From positions 88,247,895 to 88,311,894 of the forward strand of contig NC_088783.1 of the NCBI RefSeq assembly GCF_958450345.1: a stretch of 64,000 nucleotides of DNA, read 5' to 3'. Numbering within the stretch: position 1 is the first letter of the stretch; the number at the start of each line of letters is the position of its first letter. Of the stretch, positions 1 to 11,782 are shown in pieces. This stretch comes from Calliphora vicina (taxonomy: Eukaryota; Arthropoda; Insecta; Diptera; Calliphoridae). The notes under the pieces are model-generated. The model saw nothing but the letters and a program-made list of their open reading frames with translations. It was not told where the DNA came from and did no database searches. The translations under genes and the position numbers were made by a program.

Positions 1-131
1 TTCCCCAACAGATTTGGTTTATACCTAAAAACCCCCAGAGCCCCTAACCGAAAATTTTATCCACATTGGCTAAAAAAAATACTCTATTTGGGGATAAATC
101 TAATCTGATAGCACTGATCACAGGGACCCTA

Positions 132-350
132 TACCGAACGCAACTGATTCGTTTGAAGCGAGCATTGGACGAAAAACGCCCAGAATATGCGACAATGCAT
201 GAAGCACTCTGCCACATGTTGCAATACCTGTTAAAAATTATTTAGAAAGAAGTGGTTGGGAAGTTTTGTCTCACCCGCTTTATGGTCCAGTCCGTACCCC
301 GTCCGACTACTATTTCTTTCGATCGATGCAGAACGCACTCTCTGTAACCT
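132..350 (+). pseudogene. mariner transposase fragment (dead)
   Basis: In two successive frames this stretch reads as the C-terminal catalytic part of a mariner transposase. The first frame (about 137-226) gives LDEKRPEYA followed by a degraded version of the family's HDNAP.H block. The second (about 229-350) gives a block like ERSGWEVLSHP and then PSDYYFFRSMQNAL, which matches the end of the mariner DD34D core. The third catalytic region is altered (YGPVRTPSDY where the family has YSPDLAPSDY), and there is a frame break and an in-frame stop. No N-terminal domain or terminal repeats are visible, so this is a relic. Identification rests on motif recall, without alignment. Confidence 0.7.
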
Positions 351-1250
351 ACATAACTTCAAAAATATTTCGTAAAATATCTGGTTTTCTTCTGAAATAG
401 GTTTGTTGTTGTGTTTTAAGCCCATATTCCATAATTGGTTTTTATATCTCAAATATTTTACATTTTATGACGTTTTTTGCTTCTCCTGTAAATTTGTTGT
501 CACACTCAAATTGTATTTGCCCACGGACTTACAACTATATATCACACTCGTTACATATTGAAAATGTTATTTTTCTCTCGCTCTAAAAAGAGATTGAAAA
601 TGTCAAAAAATATAAAAAACAAACAATTAAAAAATAAATAAATTATAAGTTTTTATATTAAAAATATTAAAAACAAACAAATAAAAAAATCAATTATTTG
701 TAGTTTGCTCTAACACTGTTTTTTTTTAATATTTAATATTAAAAACGGCGAGCGGGGATAGAAATCTAGGTGATTCCAGCGGAACTATCAAACTATCCAT
801 TTATATATGTCCGTCTGTCTTAAATACAAAACCACGTCCAAAATACACAACCAAATTCTTCTTAGGAGTTTGGTATTGAAATTCAGCAAAAGCTATAAAT
901 GTGATGCATTTTCACCAAACAATTTCCAATATTGCTTATTTTGTGTTTGCAGATATTATTGTTTTTGTTAGCTTGAACAAATTTGTTTAAACAATTTTCA
1001 GTTTTTTATTATTTTCATTTTAAATATTTCGAATGTCAACAACAAACAGTAAACAACTTTTTGACACTTTTTAACACAACATAAATAAACAAACAAAAAT
1101 CACCTTCTGTACTCCCAATTCTACAACAAATACAAATTAACAAAAAACAACATTTATTTTGTTTTTGTAAAAATATTTTCAAGCTGTCAAACAGCAGACT
1201 GCAAAAATCAAAAACAGGGTAGAAAATAAATAAAGAAGTGCTATGTTCCT
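351..1250. other. AT-rich stretch without a recognised gene
   Basis: No convincing coding sequence is seen. A short segment near 445-500 (ending in a phrase like TTTTTTGCTTCTCCTRTAAA) resembles 19176-19232 and its duplicate, so it is probably dispersed repeat sequence. Possibly it is the 3' flank of the mariner relic. Confidence 0.4.
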
Positions 1251-1790
1251 TTGATGGAGTGGCCTGCACAGTCCCCTGATTTAAACCCCATCTAAAATTT
1301 GTGGGCTGATGTTAAGAAGAAGCTATCCGAAGTCAAACCGACTAACAATAATGATCTTTGGGTCACAGTGCAACAGACCTGGCACTCCATTTCATTAGAG
1401 TATATCTAGAACTTGGCCAATTCCATGGGAAGACGCTGCAAAGCAGTTATTTCCAGCAAGGGTAACGATTTAAATATTAAAAACAGTACGTAAGAATAGC
1501 TACTCATATTACAACTACAGTAAACAATATTAATATAATTGCAATATTTTTGCTTTCAGGTCAAGATGTGTAGAGCTATTATTTTGACAGATTATTTTTT
1601 CAGATTTTTGGAAAAATTTAATTTTTTGTATTAATTTGAATTTAAATGAAATTCTATTCCTTTTTATCGTTTTTTATACATATTTTTTACATTTTGAATA
1701 AAATTAAAAAACCTTTTTTTTAATAAATAAGATTTTGTTACCTGTTTAAAATCATGTATACTAGTGGTGCTACTATTTTGACAGCAGCTG
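1251..1790 (+). mobile_element. Tc1-like element, 3' relic
   Basis: From 1251 to about 1492 the sequence encodes the end of a Tc1 transposase. It shows WPAQSPDLNPI, then a stop where the catalytic E should be, then NLWADVKKKL and MGRRCKAVISSKG. Two in-frame stops make it dead. Downstream, the phrase CTATTATTTTGACAG (about 1578) recurs as CTACTATTTTGACAG just before CAGCTG and a TA at 1791. That arrangement looks like the direct repeats of an IR/DR-type Tc1 terminus, with the TA as target site. The 5' half of the element is missing. Confidence 0.7.
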
Positions 1791-2121
1791 TATATGTTTT
1801 TGCACTGTCAATGCTATGATACAACGTCTGTATGCACTGTTTCAAGAATGATTAAAATCATTCGAATTATTTTTGTTTTCATGAATGAATTTTTCTATGT
1901 ATGTATTACAATGCGTGTGAATGTGTGCGACCTATCGTGGGGTTTTTTCGCTTTTTTTGGAAGTGGTAAAGATTTTTATTTTGTAAAATAATAAAATCTT
2001 ATTTCTAGAATTTTGAAATTCCTATACATACGAACCATAGAGCAGAAACTAGAAAAAAACTCAAACAAAATTACTAAAAATATTCGCAGTGTTTTTTTGT
2101 TTTCACATAGTTTTTTCTACT

Positions 2122-3284
2122 AATACCAAAGTATAACAAGTAGCCCAACTCTTTGACATCAGTACCCAAAGAATAACAAGAAGGGAAGCCTCTCATTTTT
2201 TCTACAATAACAACATCTCTCTCTTCTCACATACAAGAAGTATGTGAATTCAACACACTTAAGAGAGAGAGATTTAACTTCAAAACTTTTTCTTGAAAAT
2301 TGCACAAAATTGCAATTCTAACACACACTTTCACCATCACATAATATTTTTATTATTTTTTTCCACACATTTAAACCATTTAAATAACCGAAACGTGTAT
2401 ATTTCGCACAAACGAAAAAAATATGTTTTTAATAAAAACTAAAAAAATCACATTTGTAAAATTTCGTATTGGAAATTAATAATAAAATTCAAATAAACTT
2501 AATTTTTGCAGAAATTATGGAAAAAAATCTATAATAGTTTGAGAATTGTTTGAATTTTTAAATTTAATTGTAATAAAATTTTGTTACAACGCCTTTTTAC
2601 AACTCTGTGTGTTTGAGGAGTGTGGTGAAAGTGGTTTGAAAACCAATACAATAAATAAAATGATTCCAATAACCGAGAGTCGGACTACTTGGTAACTTTG
2701 ACTAATACATTCTCACCACTTAGGTCTTTGACAATTGAGTTAGGTCTTTGACAGGAGAGTTTCCGCTCTATGTCTATTCTCTATGATAAGTATACTAAGT
2801 AGTCTGACTCTCAATTTTTTTTAAATTCTCTCTCACATATACGTATACCGTGTGAGTTCAGAGAAATGTTAACAAATGAAATTTTAAATTTTCATAAAAT
2901 AACGTTTTTTTTACACATTATTACTTTAACCGTATTATTTTATATTTTTTTAAACACTTTTAGCATACTTTCATTGTTAAAAATATTCTATTTTGCACAA
3001 ATCAAGAAATTTTTTTTTGTGGAATTTGAGATGTAATTTTTTGTTATTGTAGAATTTAAACTATAGGACAGAGTTCCAGTTTTTGGTATTGAAAATTCAT
3101 ACAAAACTAAATTTAAAACACTTTTATAAAACTCTGTTACCTGGAGAAAATTTAAAAGCTACCAACACATGTGTAATTTTGTTACTAACACATATGTATT
3201 TAGACTTGGGTACTTTTTCACTAACACATGTTTAGAGTTATGTACTGCTGTCAAAGACTCGGACTACTTGTTATACTTCGATAC
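2122..3284. mobile_element. non-coding element with ~42-bp terminal inverted repeats
   Basis: The left end, containing AAGTATAACAAGTAG then a CTTTGACA.CAGTA block, recurs inverted at 3242-3284 as TACTG.TGTCAAAG then CTACTTGTTATACTT. Inside, a second hairpin pairs AGTCGGACTACTT (about 2679) with AAGTAGTCTGACT (about 2796). The interior is AT-rich and has no open reading frame worth calling. This fits a non-autonomous DNA transposon or foldback element. The superfamily is not identified, and I could not settle a target duplication. Confidence 0.55.
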
Positions 3285-3641
3285 GAACATTTAATAATAA
3301 AAAACTCAGTGTACACTACTTCATTGTGACCTGAAATCTCAAAACTTTTATTCAATGTTGTATGTTCTACAGATATGTTAACTGCTGTTAATATAAAATA
3401 GAAAGCAACTTTAAACCAGCCGTTAAAACCGATATATTTGAATTCATGTACAATTTCGTAACAATATATTTGGTCATTTAAGACTCTGAGAATAAAAAAT
3501 TAAATTAAATTTAAAAATATCGACATTTCAAAATGCTGATTAATAAATACACATTTGTAATTTTTGAAGGAAAAATTTGAACAAGATGTTTTTGTATTGT
3601 AATAATAGAGCTCTGTAGCTCGTGGACGATTTCAGATATCT
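3285..3641. other. no gene seen
   Basis: AT-rich spacer between two repeat elements. No coding or structural feature was recognised. Confidence 0.4.
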
Positions 3642-4050
3642 TATTGGAATTTAACATAGAACTGAAGTGTTTCTGAGTTGATGAATGCTTTATTTACAAT
3701 GGTGTACTTCAATTACATATACGAGCTCAAACATTTTTTTTTATTAGAGAAAAAAGGAAAAACTGTAAACAATTTTTTTATGAAAGGTTTCTTTTATTAT
3801 TTAAAATTTTATCAGAAATATAACTGATATTTATAAAAAAATGTTCGGAAAACTTTGAACAAGTCTGCCAAAAATTAAAAAAAGATATAACATGTAACGA
3901 TATTTGGATAATTAACTTTTGGTGTTTTTTTTTAATTTTGTAGATTACCAACTTTGGGGAAAAATAAGAATCAACTCAGAAACACAGTTTTCACACTGTA
4001 AAAAATTCCAATAGGATTCAATAGCTACCGAATTATTTCAAACCACTGTG
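3642..4050. mobile_element. degraded Transib-like foldback element
   Basis: The reverse complement of about 3960-4050 begins CACAGTGGTTTGAAATAATT and continues with words shared by the arms of the Transib element at 44400-61236 (AATAATTCGGTA and TGTTTCTGAGTTGA). Part of the arm is repeated inverted near 3642-3690 (GAACTGAAGTGTTTCTGAGT). It therefore looks like a short, diverged, internally deleted member of that family. The CCACTGTG right end is clear. The left end is not. Confidence 0.5.
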
Positions 4051-5216
4051 TGATGTTACTCCATTATACTTCACAAACTTATATTACTCACCACTTGTAG
4101 TAGTTTGATTTGTTCTCAATTACTTTTTATATACCGGAGGCGTCTTCCTACAATTTCCAGAATTTTCTAGCAGAACATTCTAAACTGTTCTATGGTTTGT
4201 GGTGTTGGTAACACATAAACATCATAAACATACAGAATATTAACACCAACGCTGCAATTTCTTAACAATATTAAATTTTAATGTTTATGTTGGCTATGAA
4301 ATTTATTCTTCATTGAAAGAAATGTACATTTAACCCGATTAATGGTGATGCCGCTCAGTGGTATGAGAAACAAAAAAGAGGGAAATAAATCTGTAACTTC
4401 TAAACCCTTAGCGGTACCAGGGGTCCCTAAAGTAGGACACCCTACTCCAGTTTTTTGATGACTGCGGTTCCAAATATTTCCCGATTTTCTCCAATTTTTA
4501 TAGGATTATCAACAAATGTATATATCAAATAAAGAAAGAATTGGTTAAAAATCACGGCTTAGTCCAAAGTTACATGCATTTTTTTATTTTAAAAAAATAT
4601 TTTAAATTTTGGGCTACATATGGAATATTTGAAATCGGATGCGAAACAAAAAAATGGCACGTGTTTAAAAATTTTACATGTCGAAAAAATGGCGATTTTT
4701 CTCTATTTTTTGGGAAAAAAGTACTTTAATTCTTTTTAAGTTATCTAAAAAAAATCTAAGAATTTGAATTTGTACTTTTTGAAAAGCTAACTTTACATCA
4801 AATATTTTAAATGAAAACAAATTATAACTTTTGATACCGAGGGGACCATGTCCATTCAAAAAATGCCTATTTTTTATGTAAAATTCAACTTTAGAGCAAA
4901 AATTCTCAAATCGCATAGTCGATATCAAATTATAATAATCTATTTTAGATGGCCCAATATGTTCTTAATTATTTTGTAAAGGGTTCCGATAAACCCGCAC
5001 CTAGTATGAAAAACCAAAAAATCCCATTTTTGGAATTTTTCAATACTTTTTTGGGAATTGCGGGATTCCTGATTACAAATTTCAAAATTTGGGGCTCAAA
5101 GTAAGGTACCTTCGACATGTAAAATTTTTAAACACGTGCTATTTTTTTGTTTCCCATCCGATTTAAAATATTCCATATGTAGCCCAAAATTTAAAATATT
5201 TTTTTAAAATAATTTT

Positions 5217-6594
5217 TTTTTTAGTATTTTACTTGTATAGTTTTATTTATATAAATTAACTTGAAAACAAACAACATATTTAATTATATTCTGAAAAAAG
5301 GGAACAAAATTAAAAGCATCCTGTTTACAGTTATTTTATTTTAAAATTCTGTTAATTTTTTACAATTTCTTTTCCTAAGTTTTTCGCATAATTACTTTTT
5401 TCAAAGTTAACGAAAATGGCTAAAGTTAAGATTTGTGAAAATATTCAATAAATAAATCAGCAGTTTCAAAAATTATAATGAAATTTCGTGAGACCTTTAG
5501 GTGGAAGACCTCGTAAGACTACTCCTAGACAAGATAATTTAATAGCGAGAGAGTTCAAGAAATTCCCAAAAATAACTCCTCGAGAGGTTGTTAATAGCCT
5601 AAAATTAGAAATAAGTACCCGAACAGTTAATCGCTGGGCAAATGAGGCTGGTCTTGGTTGCTATCGTCCTGTGAAAAAACCACTCATTTCTAAAAAGAAC
5701 CGTTCTGCTCGTCTACAATTTGCCAGGGATCATTTAAACTGGTCGATACAGAAATGGAATACTGTCCTCTTTTCCGACGAATCCAAATACAATTTAAGAG
5801 GCAGTGATGGGAGAACATTTGTAAGACGATCAAGGGGAAAAAGATTAGATCCAAAGTACACAAATAAGACTGTAAAGTTTGGCGGTGGCAATATTATGGT
5901 ATGGGGTTGTTTTTCAGGGCAAGGTATGTTACCAATTCATATTATAAAAGATACCATGACAGGTATAGGATACAGAACCATATTAAACGATGTTATGTAT
6001 CCATATGCTGAGGAAAATATGCCCCTTGTTTGGAGATTCCAACACGACAACGACCCGAAACACACCTCTAGGGTTGTAACCGAGTGGTTACAATCCAACG
6101 AGGTACGTGTTTTGAAGTGGCCTGTCCAATCGCCAGATCTCAATCCCATAGAAAATCTAGGGGAAATTGTAGATCGTAAAATAAGGACCCAAAATTACAC
6201 CAGGAAGGAAGATTTATCGGAGGCGGTTATAAGGGAATGGCAAAATATTTCAAAGGAGACCATTGACTCTTTAATTGGTTCAATGCATCGTCGATGTGTA
6301 GCAGTTATAAAAAATAAGGGATACCCAACAAAATATTGAGTTATTGCAAAGTTTAGACCATATTTCTTAAAATAATACCTAAGTTTCCATTGCTTTATCA
6401 ATGCCGTAATAAAGAAATCTTTTAATTTTGTTTTCTCATTTTTAGAATTTAATTAATTATGTCCTTTGTTTTTTGTTAAATTAAGTTAATAAAAGTATAC
6501 AAATAAACTACTACAAAAATGTTAAAATTTTTTAAAAAATTATTTCAAATTTTAGGCCACTAATGAAATATTTCCATTGTTTTGTCAACCACTG
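5217..6594 (+). mobile_element. Tc1-like transposon nested in the long-arm element
   Basis: The right end is well defined. The sequence runs to CAACCACTG at 6594, followed by the target TA at 6595-6596, and the inverted form CAGTGGTTGACAAAACAATG is a typical Tc1-family terminus. I could not find the matching left TIR between 5217 and 5470, so the left boundary is only where similarity of the host arm stops. The element carries the transposase gene at 5488-6339. Confidence 0.55.
5488..6339 (+). CDS. Tc1-like DD34E transposase, N-terminally truncated
   Basis: The open frame of 283 codons encodes the cut-and-paste transposase of a Tc1 element. It starts within the GRPRKTT linker, continues through an HTH_Tc3-like region (ITPREVVNSLKLEISTRTV) and reaches the RNase H-fold core. 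The catalytic residues are visible: D in VLFSDESKY, D in FQHDNDPKHTS, and E in SPDLNPIE, with exactly 34 residues between the second D and the E. The GGGNIMVWGCF block is also intact. Family members are usually near 340 residues. The first paired-like DNA-binding helix-turn-helix is missing, and an in-frame stop lies at 5479. The displayed start is GTG, not a real initiation codon. The catalytic half is uninterrupted, suggesting fairly recent activity, but this copy is probably not autonomous. Confidence 0.85.
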   Translation: MRPLGGRPRKTTPRQDNLIAREFKKFPKITPREVVNSLKLEISTRTVNRWANEAGLGCYRPVKKPLISKKNRSARLQFARDHLNWSIQKWNTVLFSDESKYNLRGSDGRTFVRRSRGKRLDPKYTNKTVKFGGGNIMVWGCFSGQGMLPIHIIKDTMTGIGYRTILNDVMYPYAEENMPLVWRFQHDNDPKHTSRVVTEWLQSNEVRVLKWPVQSPDLNPIENLGEIVDRKIRTQNYTRKEDLSEAVIREWQNISKETIDSLIGSMHRRCVAVIKNKGYPTKY

Positions 6595-7723
6595 TATATC
6601 AATGGATAGAGGATTTTGTCTACTTTTCAATAATGTATATAACTTTTGACAATTAAAAAATTCTTGGAATACTTTTTTGAAAAATATGACAAAAAATGCT
6701 TATTATTGAGTTTTTGCATAGATAAAAATTTTTCAAATTGAAATAAAATTTTTATTTATGAATATTTGTTAATGAAATTTCACAGTTATGTAGATTTCTT
6801 TATTCAAAATGGAAAAATAAAAAGCAAATTTTGAAATTTGTTATCAAGTATTGCGCAATTCCCAAAAAAGTCTTGAAAAATTCCAAAAATGGGATTTTTT
6901 GTTTTTTGGCTATAATATCCATACGGGTTATCGGAACCCTTTACAAAATAATTAAGAACATATTGGGCCATCTAAAACAGTTTACTACATTTTGATATCG
7001 ACTATGCGATTTGAGAATGTTTGCCCTAAAGTTGAATTTTACATAAAATATAGGCATTTTTTGAATAGACCTGGTCCCCTCGGTATCAAAAATTATAATT
7101 TTTTTATCATTTAAAATATTTGATGTAAAGTTAAATTTTCAAAAAGTTCAAATTCATTATACATCCTCTTAGAAATTCTTTAGGTAACTTAAAAAAAATA
7201 AAAGTACTTTATACCCAAAAAAATAGCGAAAAATCGCATTTTTTTAAATTTTTAAATTCAAATGCATGTAACTTTGGATTCAGTCATGATTTTTAAACAA
7301 TTTCTTTATTTGATATATACATCTGGTGTTAGTCCTATAAAATAAAAATGGAGAAAATTTGGAAATATTTGGAATCGCGGTCACCAAAAAACCGGAGTAG
7401 GGTGGGTAAAAATGTTGAAAATTTAATTTTAAAATGTGAATATCTCCTTAGCTATAAAAGATAATTGATAGCTACGACGAGGTTTTATGTAGTGCTCGAT
7501 GAGAAGATTCTATGGGTGTAACGAAGAAATTGGATAATTTTTAAAATTGAACATACCCGAGGTGTCCTACTTTGGGGACCCCTGGCCCTGCTCCTGGTGG
7601 GCTCATGAGGTCCAAATTCAAAACTTAAACTCGACAACACTTCCTCTTTGCGCATGTGAAATTGGACTAAGGGTTTAGAAGTTACAGATTTTTTTCCATC
7701 TTTTTTTTTCTCATACCACTGTG

Positions 7724-8073
7724 CGCCGGTCTCACGCACTAATATTTAACTTTTTTCTAAAATTTATGCGCTTTGACAATAAAACAAAGGTATTTACTTC
7801 GATATTAAAGTCCACAAAATGTTTTAAAAACAGTAACGGAGAATAAAGTTATTCGATTTTTTAACACACAATCGGTCTGACAGACTATAGGTCACCATTG
7901 GCGTGTTAATATATGGGAGCTAAGCATTCATTTTTCGCTGGGAATTGCGTAAATTTATATCCATTTAAATATTTCAACATGACAAATTAGTTTAATATTT
8001 TAATTTAACTCCTTGGATTAATATGTATGTATATTTTAGCATCAAATAACAATTGTAAAATTTCAAATTTCAG
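7724..8073. other. probable intron of the TFIIIC gene, 3' part
   Basis: No coding potential was seen. The stretch ends in a splice acceptor (TTTCAAATTTCAG) at 8073 that opens the first visible exon of the TFIIIC subunit gene. Upstream exons were not found in 1-7723, so either this intron is over 8 kb and loaded with transposons, or the preceding exons lie outside the window. Confidence 0.45.
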
Positions 8074-9982
8074 GCTCGTGTTAAATTTCATCCTGCAAAT
8101 CTTAGTTATAAAATTCATTATACTCCCTATGATTTTATATCAAAACTACCATCTAGATATCTGCATTTCTTTTGTGCATTAGATTTTCTAGAAAAAGAGA
8201 TTGAGATCAATTTTTCAAAACTTCAACGTGAAGACGATGATGGTCACATTGTAATCGAGTGTCCATTCAAGTGTATTTTTGAAAATGGAGATTATGTTGC
8301 CGAAATTGCACGTATTGTGGAGGAAAAGAAGACCATAATAAACTCCCTAACGGAAATGGCACCGCAAAAACTCTTAAATCTGGCCACAAGCGGCTTATCG
8401 ATGAAGGTATACAATTCAAATATATTGACACTGGTGCGGATGCTGGAGTCTTATTGGCATGAAAAAGAATCTCAATATGAACGTAAAGACCTTGGTAAAC
8501 ATCCCAGTAATTTGAAGTGTCAAAAATCTATAGATTGGTGTCAGCTCTGCAATGATATACTCATGTTTAATGCCAACTCTGATGATTTTGATAAAACGGA
8601 AGAATACGAGCCAACCTTAAACAAAGAAGAACGTGTCATAAGAGCTCAAGACGTGTTTGTAGTAAATCTTCCTACTATACAAATTAATGTTAATGATGAA
8701 CTTAAGAATGATACAGATACTACTACATCTCATAATAAGGACTTAATTATTCCGAAAAAAATATTAGAACCGGAACTACAAAGAGAAGCTATTTTAAAAA
8801 AAGTCCTCGAGTAAGTAGTTGTATGTTCAAAATCATTCAAAATTTTACTTTCTTTACGATTTTAGAGATTCACTTTGGAAGTACACAGACAACAGTTTGG
8901 AAATTATTAAGCAAAAGCTGAATCATTTGGGTTTCAACGAAATGGAACAAAAACATTTAGAAGATATTCATAACTTTATAGAAAGACATTCGTTGGGTGT
9001 GTCAATTTCTAGTCTTATGGTAAACTATTTGGCTTTAAGTACAGGAGAAATATGTACGTTAAGATTTTTTACTTATTTTCAGGCTGAATTTCCATATGAA
9101 AACTTCCTTTTCAAAGCATTACATATACTATCGTCCGAATTTTTAATAAAGCGAGTTGGCATTTCCTCTTTTATGTACGTCCATAAAAATCACATACGTT
9201 CTTGGGTTGTACATACTTTTAACTTGAAAAGATTGGATCGGGAAAATATAGGTGGATCTACCTCTGCTATTAAGAGGTCATTCAACCAAGAAGAAAGTGT
9301 AAGCTCAGAGGAAAGTTGCGAAATAAAATCAAAAAGATCTAAAACTGCAAGCGGCGATGGACACTCCGAAGAACGAACTAAACGTACACCTAAACCAGTT
9401 AAACGTTTTGATGCGACACAATTGGAAAAGGAAAATTCTAGTACTAATCTTAAAGAAAGGTAATATTCTAAGTACATATATACATAATATCAGTTTTTAC
9501 ATTTAAACGAGATTCAATATTTGTTCTAGGGATGTTATTGCCATGAAACCAGTTCCATGGATACGTTTAAATGGATCCATTAATCGCCGAGTCTTAGATA
9601 GGTGGTTGGGATCTATACTTTCCGAATGTATTGCTCGTAATGGCTGTAGCACTTACTATATTTGCAAAAGATTTTCACTCTTTGTACCAGTGGATATTTT
9701 TTTGCTTTTAGAAATACTGTGTGATTTAAAGTGTGTTTCATTAATTCACATTCATCAACCAGAAGTCGATATATTTTCAAACTATGAGAATATCAAAGAG
9801 AGTAAGTAAAAGTAATATAGGTAATGTTTATTTTATTTATCTAATTAATATTTTCACAATTTCCAGAGACCGTTTCATTTGTATATGATGCAGAAAGTAC
9901 ATATATTAAAGCGTATGGCGATGCTACAATGCGTTTATCCTTATTCATTGGTGATAAAAAGTATAGTACCGAATTAATTTAG
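8074..9982 (+). CDS. TFIIIC largest subunit (GTF3C1-like), C-terminal exons, partial
   Basis: Four exons join in frame: 8074-8810, 8866-9459, 9530-9801 and 9867-9982. Together they make 573 codons including a TAG stop, with GTAAGT-type donors and CAG/TAG acceptors. In animals this family is the DNA-binding subunit of TFIIIC, which recognises the B box of tRNA-type RNA polymerase III promoters in the nucleus. The best evidence is the last 100 residues. There PVPWIRLNGSIN, RFSLFVPVDIFLLLEIL and the ending FVYDAEST..YGDATMRLSLF follow the layout I recall for human GTF3C1 (PWRVVDG.LN, LQPVAVLELLQ, FYEPTLDCTLRLG). The middle has a lysine/serine-rich acidic linker (about codons 385-445). The 5' part of the gene is outside the window. 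An alternative would be another winged-helix transcription protein. A homology search would settle it. Confidence 0.7.
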
Positions 9983-10329
9983 TAGGCACTTAAAAAAACA
10001 CTTTAAAAATAATGATATAACAATTTATTTATTTAACTACCGCAGATGAAAAACTCATTTGTATATGCTCATTTTGTTTTTAGTCCCGCATTAAGTCACT
10101 TGATTCTTAATTTCATTTATTGCTTATTAAATATTATAAAAATTATATAAAAATGTTATACATTATAAACAATAATGTTAATAAAATATTTGTGCCGAAT
10201 TTAGCTATCTTTGGTTTTTGTCTCTCATAGAATATACATTTTCTAATCCGAAATTCGGATTTTAGCATTGTTGTTATCTACAATGAATATGTGACGATAG
10301 AATACAATATTATTCCTACGTTATATTTG
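9983..10329 (+). other. 3' untranslated region and flank of the TFIIIC gene
   Basis: AT-rich sequence after the TAG stop. A canonical AATAAA at 10180-10185 is the likely polyadenylation signal. No other gene is seen before the jockey relic. Confidence 0.5.
10180..10185 (+). terminator. polyadenylation signal AATAAA of the TFIIIC gene
   Basis: An AATAAA hexamer about 200 bases after the stop codon at 9982, in the sense direction of the gene. It is the most likely cleavage signal, though other A/T-rich hexamers occur in this AT-rich DNA. Confidence 0.5.
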
Positions 10330-10965
10330 ATTTATAACTCTGACTTGCATACGTGCGATAACTTTACATTCTACATATGCTGATGATACCGCCATTACTA
10401 GCTCACACGAAAACCCACTCGTAGCATCTAAAATTACCTCGTACGTGTGGAGACATGGTTGAAAAACTGGCGAATAATGGTGAATGAGCTGAAAAGTAAA
10501 CGTGTTACACTCACCTACCTTGGTATTCAAATAGACGGCTTACTTTGTGCCGTCACATAGATACCAAGAGACTTCACATGATGCTAAAAGCCTTTAGCTT
10601 TCATTGGTTAATCAGTGATCAATCAAAATTAAGCCTTGAATATAAAGCCATCCTGTATAAGACCGTTTTAAAACCAATTTAGACATGGAATTCAGTTATG
10701 GGGAATGGCTAGCAACACCAGTATTGATCTTATACAGAGAGCACAATCTAAAATTCTTATGACCATGACGGGAGCTCCATGGTAATAAGAAATGAAAACA
10801 TCCACAGTGACTTGGAAGTGCTATTGGTAAAGAAAGAGTTTAAGAAAGTCCGTAAGAAATATATTGTAAAACTGCGAAACCATCCCAACCCGCTTGCAAG
10901 ACAACTTGTGCAGAGCCAAACCCGATCAAGACTCCGTAGAACCACCCCGCTAAGATGAGTTCCAT
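10330..10965 (+). pseudogene. jockey-clade LINE reverse transcriptase, 3' relic
   Basis: Read in changing frames, the region shows the C-terminal half of a jockey reverse transcriptase. STYADDTA (the YxDD active site) is followed by LKNWRI.VNELKSKRVT, YLGIQID, YKAILYKTVLKPI and RRTTPL near the end. Several stops and frameshifts break it. Only the end of ORF2 is present, consistent with the usual 5' truncation of a LINE insertion. A possible 3' tail runs on to about 11070. Confidence 0.75.
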
Positions 10966-11623
10966 ATATCCTTGAAGGCTCTCTTGTTAGAGAGCACCTA
11001 GTTTTAATTTTAATTATAAGATTTAAATACTTTGGTTGGGCCTATAAAAGGCAGATTCAATAAATCACAGATTATTACAGATATGAATCAGCTGTTTTAC
11101 AAATATGGCAACCAAAAAACAAACAATAAATAAATGTCAAAATGGTGGTGGTTTGAAAAGACGGACAAATATGTATATAATAATATTTGTTTGTCTCTAT
11201 TTCAAAATACGTTACTATGAATTTATGTTTTTCAAAAAAAAAATTAAATGTTTGTCAATAAATAAAATATAAATTTGTGTAAAAACAAAATTATGTTAAA
11301 AAGAAAACCAATTAAAAACGCAAATTTCACAGGGAATGGCGAAAAAGTATTCAAAAGAAACTTTTCACATTTTGTTAAAATGTTGTGTTATAAGTTTGTG
11401 ATTTGTGCGATGTTTGTAATAGGAATTTTGTGCAATTTTCTAGCTATCTGTAGCCGACGTGTAACTGCTTTGTTTATGAGAATGATTTCGTAGGACGTGT
11501 TGTACATTTCTACATATTATACTTTTGGGTTTCTTAACACGTTAACTGGGACTGAGGATTGCCTCATACGTCAGCTTTTATAGGGTAATCTCCAATCTAT
11601 ATCTTTTAAAATGTTTTTTTAAT
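10966..11623. other. no recognised gene
   Basis: AT-rich sequence. An open frame at 11275-11493 encodes a basic then hydrophobic peptide that I do not recognise and that lacks gene context. I would not call it. Confidence 0.4.
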
Positions 11624-11782
11624 AGCCCGCATATGGGCTGTGGACTTAATGAAACAAAAATCTCCTATAAATCGCTTTCAGAGTCCACAGACCAAATGTG
11701 TGCTTGAAAATTGTTTGGATGAACAGCCCACATATGTGCTGTGGACTGCTGGCGTTTTCCGTTCATAGCCCATATATGGGCT
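11624..11782. repeat. three copies of a 16-bp palindrome with a shared tail
   Basis: Near-palindromic words occur at 11624-11639 (AGCCCGCATATGGGCT), 11725-11740 (AGCCCACATATGTGCT) and 11767-11782 (AGCCCATATATGGGCT). Each is followed directly by GTGGACT. Spacings are 101 and 42 bases. The third copy is a perfect palindrome. They stand out against the AT-rich surroundings. Function is unknown. They could be sub-terminal motifs of an eroded transposon or protein binding sites. Confidence 0.7.

Larger units (their letters stand above)
4354..7723. mobile_element. Transib-like non-autonomous element with long inverted arms
   Basis: Two long inverted arms (about 4354-5100 and 6840-7723) share an outer sequence. 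The right end reads CATACCACTGTG, which is CACAGTGGTATG on the other strand, and the left end is CTCAGTGGTATG. The flanking five bases are TGCCG on the left (4349-4353) and CGCCG on the right (7724-7728). A GC-rich 5-bp duplication and a CACNRTGG terminus are what Transib transposons are known for. No Transib transposase is present inside, so the element would depend on one made elsewhere. A Tc1-like element lies in the centre. Within the left arm a further inverted pair (about 4575-4690 and 5110-5215) adds a local hairpin. Confidence 0.6.
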
